The translations under genes were made by a program, and so were the position numbers. DNA of 6,974 bases from Spartobacteria bacterium (GTDB taxonomy: Bacteria; Verrucomicrobiota; Verrucomicrobiia; Chthoniobacterales; Chthoniobacteraceae). Below the pieces are notes generated by a model. It was given only the letters and a program-made list of their open reading frames with translations. It was not told where the DNA came from and did not search any database. Shown piece after piece: positions 5,276-6,974 of this stretch; the stretch's first letter is position 1; the number at the start of each line of letters is the position of its first letter. Where the stretch lies: the NCBI GenBank assembly GCA_025350985.1, contig JANXWU010000125.1, positions 1-6,974 on the forward strand, in the 5' to 3' direction.

Positions 5276-6654
5276 TTTCGTTTTTCAAAATAATACCTGC
5301 AAAACGAATCCAGCTTGCCGTCGGGGCGGATGACGTGCGTGCAGCAGCGGTCGATGCGGTCTTCGTCCCACGTCCACGCGTCCATGAACGGCTTGATGAA
5401 CAGTCGGAACGTGTGCCGCTCGTCCAACTCGAACTTTTTCAACAGCCCGCCGAGCAGCTCCGACTCGCAGCCGCAGCGCGCGAGGTCGTCGAGCGAGTAC
5501 CGGACTTTGTCGCGGAGAAATCCCTGCACCTGCGTGAAATCGACGAACTCGCTGATCGAGTGCGTGCGTCCGTCGAGCTTGAGCAGGTAGCCGATGGTGG
5601 CGCAGTTCGGGTCGCCGCACGGGAGCGGGGTGAAGTCGTCGAAGGCGAGTTTGCCGTCCGACTGCGCGACGGCGGATAGGATGATGTCGGCGGTGTTGAG
5701 GTGCGTTGATTTTTCTCCGAGCACGCGCCCGCTGCCGAACATCGGCTGAAACGCGACGCCGCGGACGTGGTCGAACTTCAACCCGAAGTCCACCGTTTCC
5801 CAGAGGTGCGGCAGGTTGTCGGGCGTCACCGTCATCGCAAGGGTGATCGGGATGTTCAACGCGCCGCAACGCTCGATGGCGCGCTGCTTCATCGCGCGTA
5901 GATCGCCGCCGCGCAGCGCCGCGTGGCCTTCGGACTGCACGCCGTCGAATTGCAGGTAGAGCTGGAATTTTCCGTAGCGAAAAGTTTCGCCGAGCTGTTT
6001 CAGAAACGCGTCGTCATTGGCGATGCGGACGCCGTTGGTGTTGAGCAGCACGTAGTCGATGCCGGGGTTTGCGTGGCACCACGCGAGCAGCTCGAAGAAG
6101 CGCGGATGCAGCGTTGGCTCGCCGCCGCTGAGCTGCAAAATCTCGATGCCACCCTTGCGGTCGATCACGCCTTGGATGCGCGCTTTCAAATCGTCGAGCG
6201 GCACGGCATCGACGCGCGCGCCGGTGCCGACGGGTGAATCGGCGTAGCACGTCGGGCAGGCGAGGTTGCACGAGTGGACGATCTCGATGAGGGCGAGGCA
6301 GGTGCTGAGATTTTCGATTTTCGATTTCTGATTTTCGATTGGCGGCTGCGCATTTTTTCCGAGCGTGCCGTTTGCTCGTCCGTCACCCGCGTTGCACGCG
6401 GCACCGCCGCAACATTCCGAACTCCGCGTTCCGCATTCCGCATTCGAAGGATCGCCCTGCGCGAGCCAGTAAAAGCGCGCATCGGAGCTGATGCACACGC
6501 TCGCCTCGCCATGCGTTGGGCAGGTGCGCTTGAGGAAAACTTTCGCCTCCGTGCCACCGACACGCCACACCTCGGCGGGACATTTCTCGCGACAAACTGG
6601 ACAGCGCGAGGTGGTGCGCTTGAGGAGTTGTTCGGTGATGAGCGCGATCTTCAT
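5272..6654 (-). CDS. Cysteine-rich radical SAM protein, MJ0619 / tetraether lipid synthase-like
   Basis: The product is 460 aa from the ATG at 6654. The N-terminal module has C18-P-V-C21, C25, and C45-P-T-H48 in RTCPTHGEA, a rubredoxin- or zinc-ribbon-like site. The radical SAM core begins with C129-N-L-A-C133-P-T-C136 (CxxxCxxC, holding the [4Fe-4S] cluster that cleaves S-adenosylmethionine), then GGEP at 177-180. Later cysteines (C346 and C351 in LPCGDPNC, C394, C396, C437, C438, C452 in DSFCRYY) could bind auxiliary clusters. This order resembles MJ0619-type enzymes, which include archaeal tetraether synthase (joins lipid tails) and relatives once labelled pterin methyltransferases. The substrate here is unproven. 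Residues ~67-117 are an unusual repeat-rich insert. The frame stays open to 6930, but the 92 extra residues do not look like protein and overlap another ORF. The start overlaps the upstream stop as ATGA. Confidence 0.85.
   Translation of the reverse strand: MKIALITEQLLKRTTSRCPVCREKCPAEVWRVGGTEAKVFLKRTCPTHGEASVCISSDARFYWLAQGDPSNAECGTRSSECCGGAACNAGDGRANGTLGKNAQPPIENQKSKIENLSTCLALIEIVHSCNLACPTCYADSPVGTGARVDAVPLDDLKARIQGVIDRKGGIEILQLSGGEPTLHPRFFELLAWCHANPGIDYVLLNTNGVRIANDDAFLKQLGETFRYGKFQLYLQFDGVQSEGHAALRGGDLRAMKQRAIERCGALNIPITLAMTVTPDNLPHLWETVDFGLKFDHVRGVAFQPMFGSGRVLGEKSTHLNTADIILSAVAQSDGKLAFDDFTPLPCGDPNCATIGYLLKLDGRTHSISEFVDFTQVQGFLRDKVRYSLDDLARCGCESELLGGLLKKFELDERHTFRLFIKPFMDAWTWDEDRIDRCCTHVIRPDGKLDSFCRYYFEKRN
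6309..6342. repeat. GATTTTC heptamer tandem repeat inside the radical SAM gene
   Basis: Four to five 7-bp units run in tandem (GATTTTC, GATTTTC, GATTTCT, GATTTTC, then GATTGGC). Read on the coding (-) strand they give IENQKSKIENL, in frame, just before the radical SAM core. The run is A/T-rich within a G/C-rich gene. From memory, such NQKSKI-type runs are commoner in intergenic DNA than inside genes. Confidence 0.75.
6413..6445. repeat. ATTCCG-type short repeat inside the radical SAM gene
   Basis: Degenerate units of ATTCCGA/C sit side by side (ATTCCGAACTCCGCG, then TTCCGCATTCCGCATTC). On the coding strand they read NAECGTRSSE. The unit differs from the GATTTTC heptamer about 70 bp away, so two unrelated simple repeats fall in one linker. 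Confidence 0.65.
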
Positions 6655-6830
6655 TTCTTGAAAACAAGCGGCAGCACGACAGAGCAACCAGCATAGGCGA
6701 TGAAAAGATTTAAGAGTATTATTAGCGCAGAATAACAAAAACCCGCGACCAGGCGTTGCCGGACGGAATCCAAATTGCGCGCAAACCACATTCCGACGCC
6801 GAGCGAGGAACCCGCAAAAGAAATCAGCAT
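6651..6830 (-). CDS. Small membrane protein, or 3' part of a frameshifted membrane-protein gene
   Basis: From ATG 6830 this gives 59 aa with two hydrophobic segments: LISFAGSSLGVGMWFA (about 2-17) and LVAGFCYSALIILLNLFIAYAGC (27-49), joined by a charged loop RNLDSVRQR, ending VFKK. Its stop overlaps the radical SAM start as ATGA (6651-6654), so the two are translationally coupled and probably share a process, perhaps at the membrane. The frame stays open upstream to about 6926. There it encodes SSTKTEHGEIILLG directly before the ATG, which is more protein-like than a leader would be. The ATG also overlaps the stop of the preceding ORF. A single-base frameshift joining the two would give one protein with about four membrane segments. 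I recognise no family. Confidence 0.6.
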   Translation of the reverse strand: MLISFAGSSLGVGMWFARNLDSVRQRLVAGFCYSALIILLNLFIAYAGCSVVLPLVFKK

Positions 6831-6974
6831 CCCAAGAAGGATAATTTCCCCGTGCTCGGTTTTGGTTGATGAAGCGAGAGGCCGAACAACACCGCGCCGA
6901 GAATTTTCCAGCCGAGACTGGTGCTCTCACGCGCGAGCCAAAAGCCCAAGCCGAGGCAGATCAGAGCGCCGAGG
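6824..6974 (-). CDS. C-terminal end of a membrane ORF entering from the window edge
   Basis: Reading - strand from 6973, 49 codons are open to TGA at 6824-6826. They begin LGALICLGLGFWLA, a clear membrane segment, then RESTSLGW, a second segment KILGAVLFGLS, and a polar end LHQPKPSTGKLSFLGC. The first ~33 codons have the strong G/C-ending codon bias of the window's genes, while the last ~16 look out of place. This suggests that the real frame shifts by one base near 6865-6885 into the ORF ending at 6651. If so, the gene is frameshifted (real mutation or sequencing error). If not, the two ORFs overlap by seven bases (ATGCTGA). Start and full length are outside the window. Confidence 0.5.
   Translation of the reverse strand, partial: LGALICLGLGFWLARESTSLGWKILGAVLFGLSLHQPKPSTGKLSFLGC

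Noticed and set aside
6309..6445. CRISPR array
   Set aside because: Units are only 7-10 bp, directly tandem and without unique spacers of constant length.
6655..6930. N-terminal extension of the radical SAM ORF to 6930 (92 extra residues)
   Set aside because: The extra residues are compositionally odd and overlap two other membrane-like frames; the ATG at 6654 forms an ATGA overlap and starts at a family-like N-terminus.

Overview
The window looks like part of a high-GC Gram-negative chromosome. My guess is Verrucomicrobiota or a related group. The basis is indirect: strong G/C at third codon positions, almost no Shine-Dalgarno sequences, a signal-peptide TPR protein and a short S11 peptidase, and families of short A/T-rich or hairpin-forming repeats between and even inside genes. 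I could not run a search, so the phylum is an inference.

Left block, + strand (1-3374): the C-terminal half of proC (pyrroline-5-carboxylate reductase, proline synthesis) abuts a secreted or periplasmic TPR protein with no gap. Next come a short serine D-Ala-D-Ala carboxypeptidase-type protein (peptidase S11) with its three catalytic motifs, and a complete PLP-dependent 8-amino-7-oxononanoate synthase (bioF-like). A 121-bp element bounded by a perfect 20-bp inverted repeat lies between the last two genes.

Middle block (3375-5275): an Lgt-family membrane protein runs on the - strand, convergent with bioF. Its last ~25 codons lie in an array of perfect hairpins that continues into the bioF-lgt gap and looks like a dispersed repeat rather than enzyme. 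A 172-bp divergent intergenic region carries a CACAGAT repeat and a second, partial copy of the motif from the 121-bp element. Then comes a visibly A/T-richer gene for a secreted protein with a Pro/Thr linker and a C-terminal YYRKNGTYV motif.

Right block, - strand (5272-6974): a 460-aa cysteine-rich radical SAM protein, resembling the MJ0619/tetraether-lipid-synthase group, is translationally coupled (ATGA) to a small membrane ORF. That ORF overlaps the end of another membrane ORF entering from the window edge; the two may be one frameshifted gene. The radical SAM gene carries about 50 in-frame codons made largely of two simple repeats, between its N-terminal Cys domain and the radical SAM core. 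Its stop codon and that of the A/T-rich gene share one CTAG.

The genes serve separate housekeeping or envelope roles (amino acid, cofactor, murein, lipoprotein/lipid). No mobile element with a transposase, no CRISPR array, no tRNA and no rRNA was seen. The most interesting features are the repeats recruited into coding sequence (lgt tail, radical SAM linker), the radical SAM and membrane-protein pair, and the A/T-rich gene.
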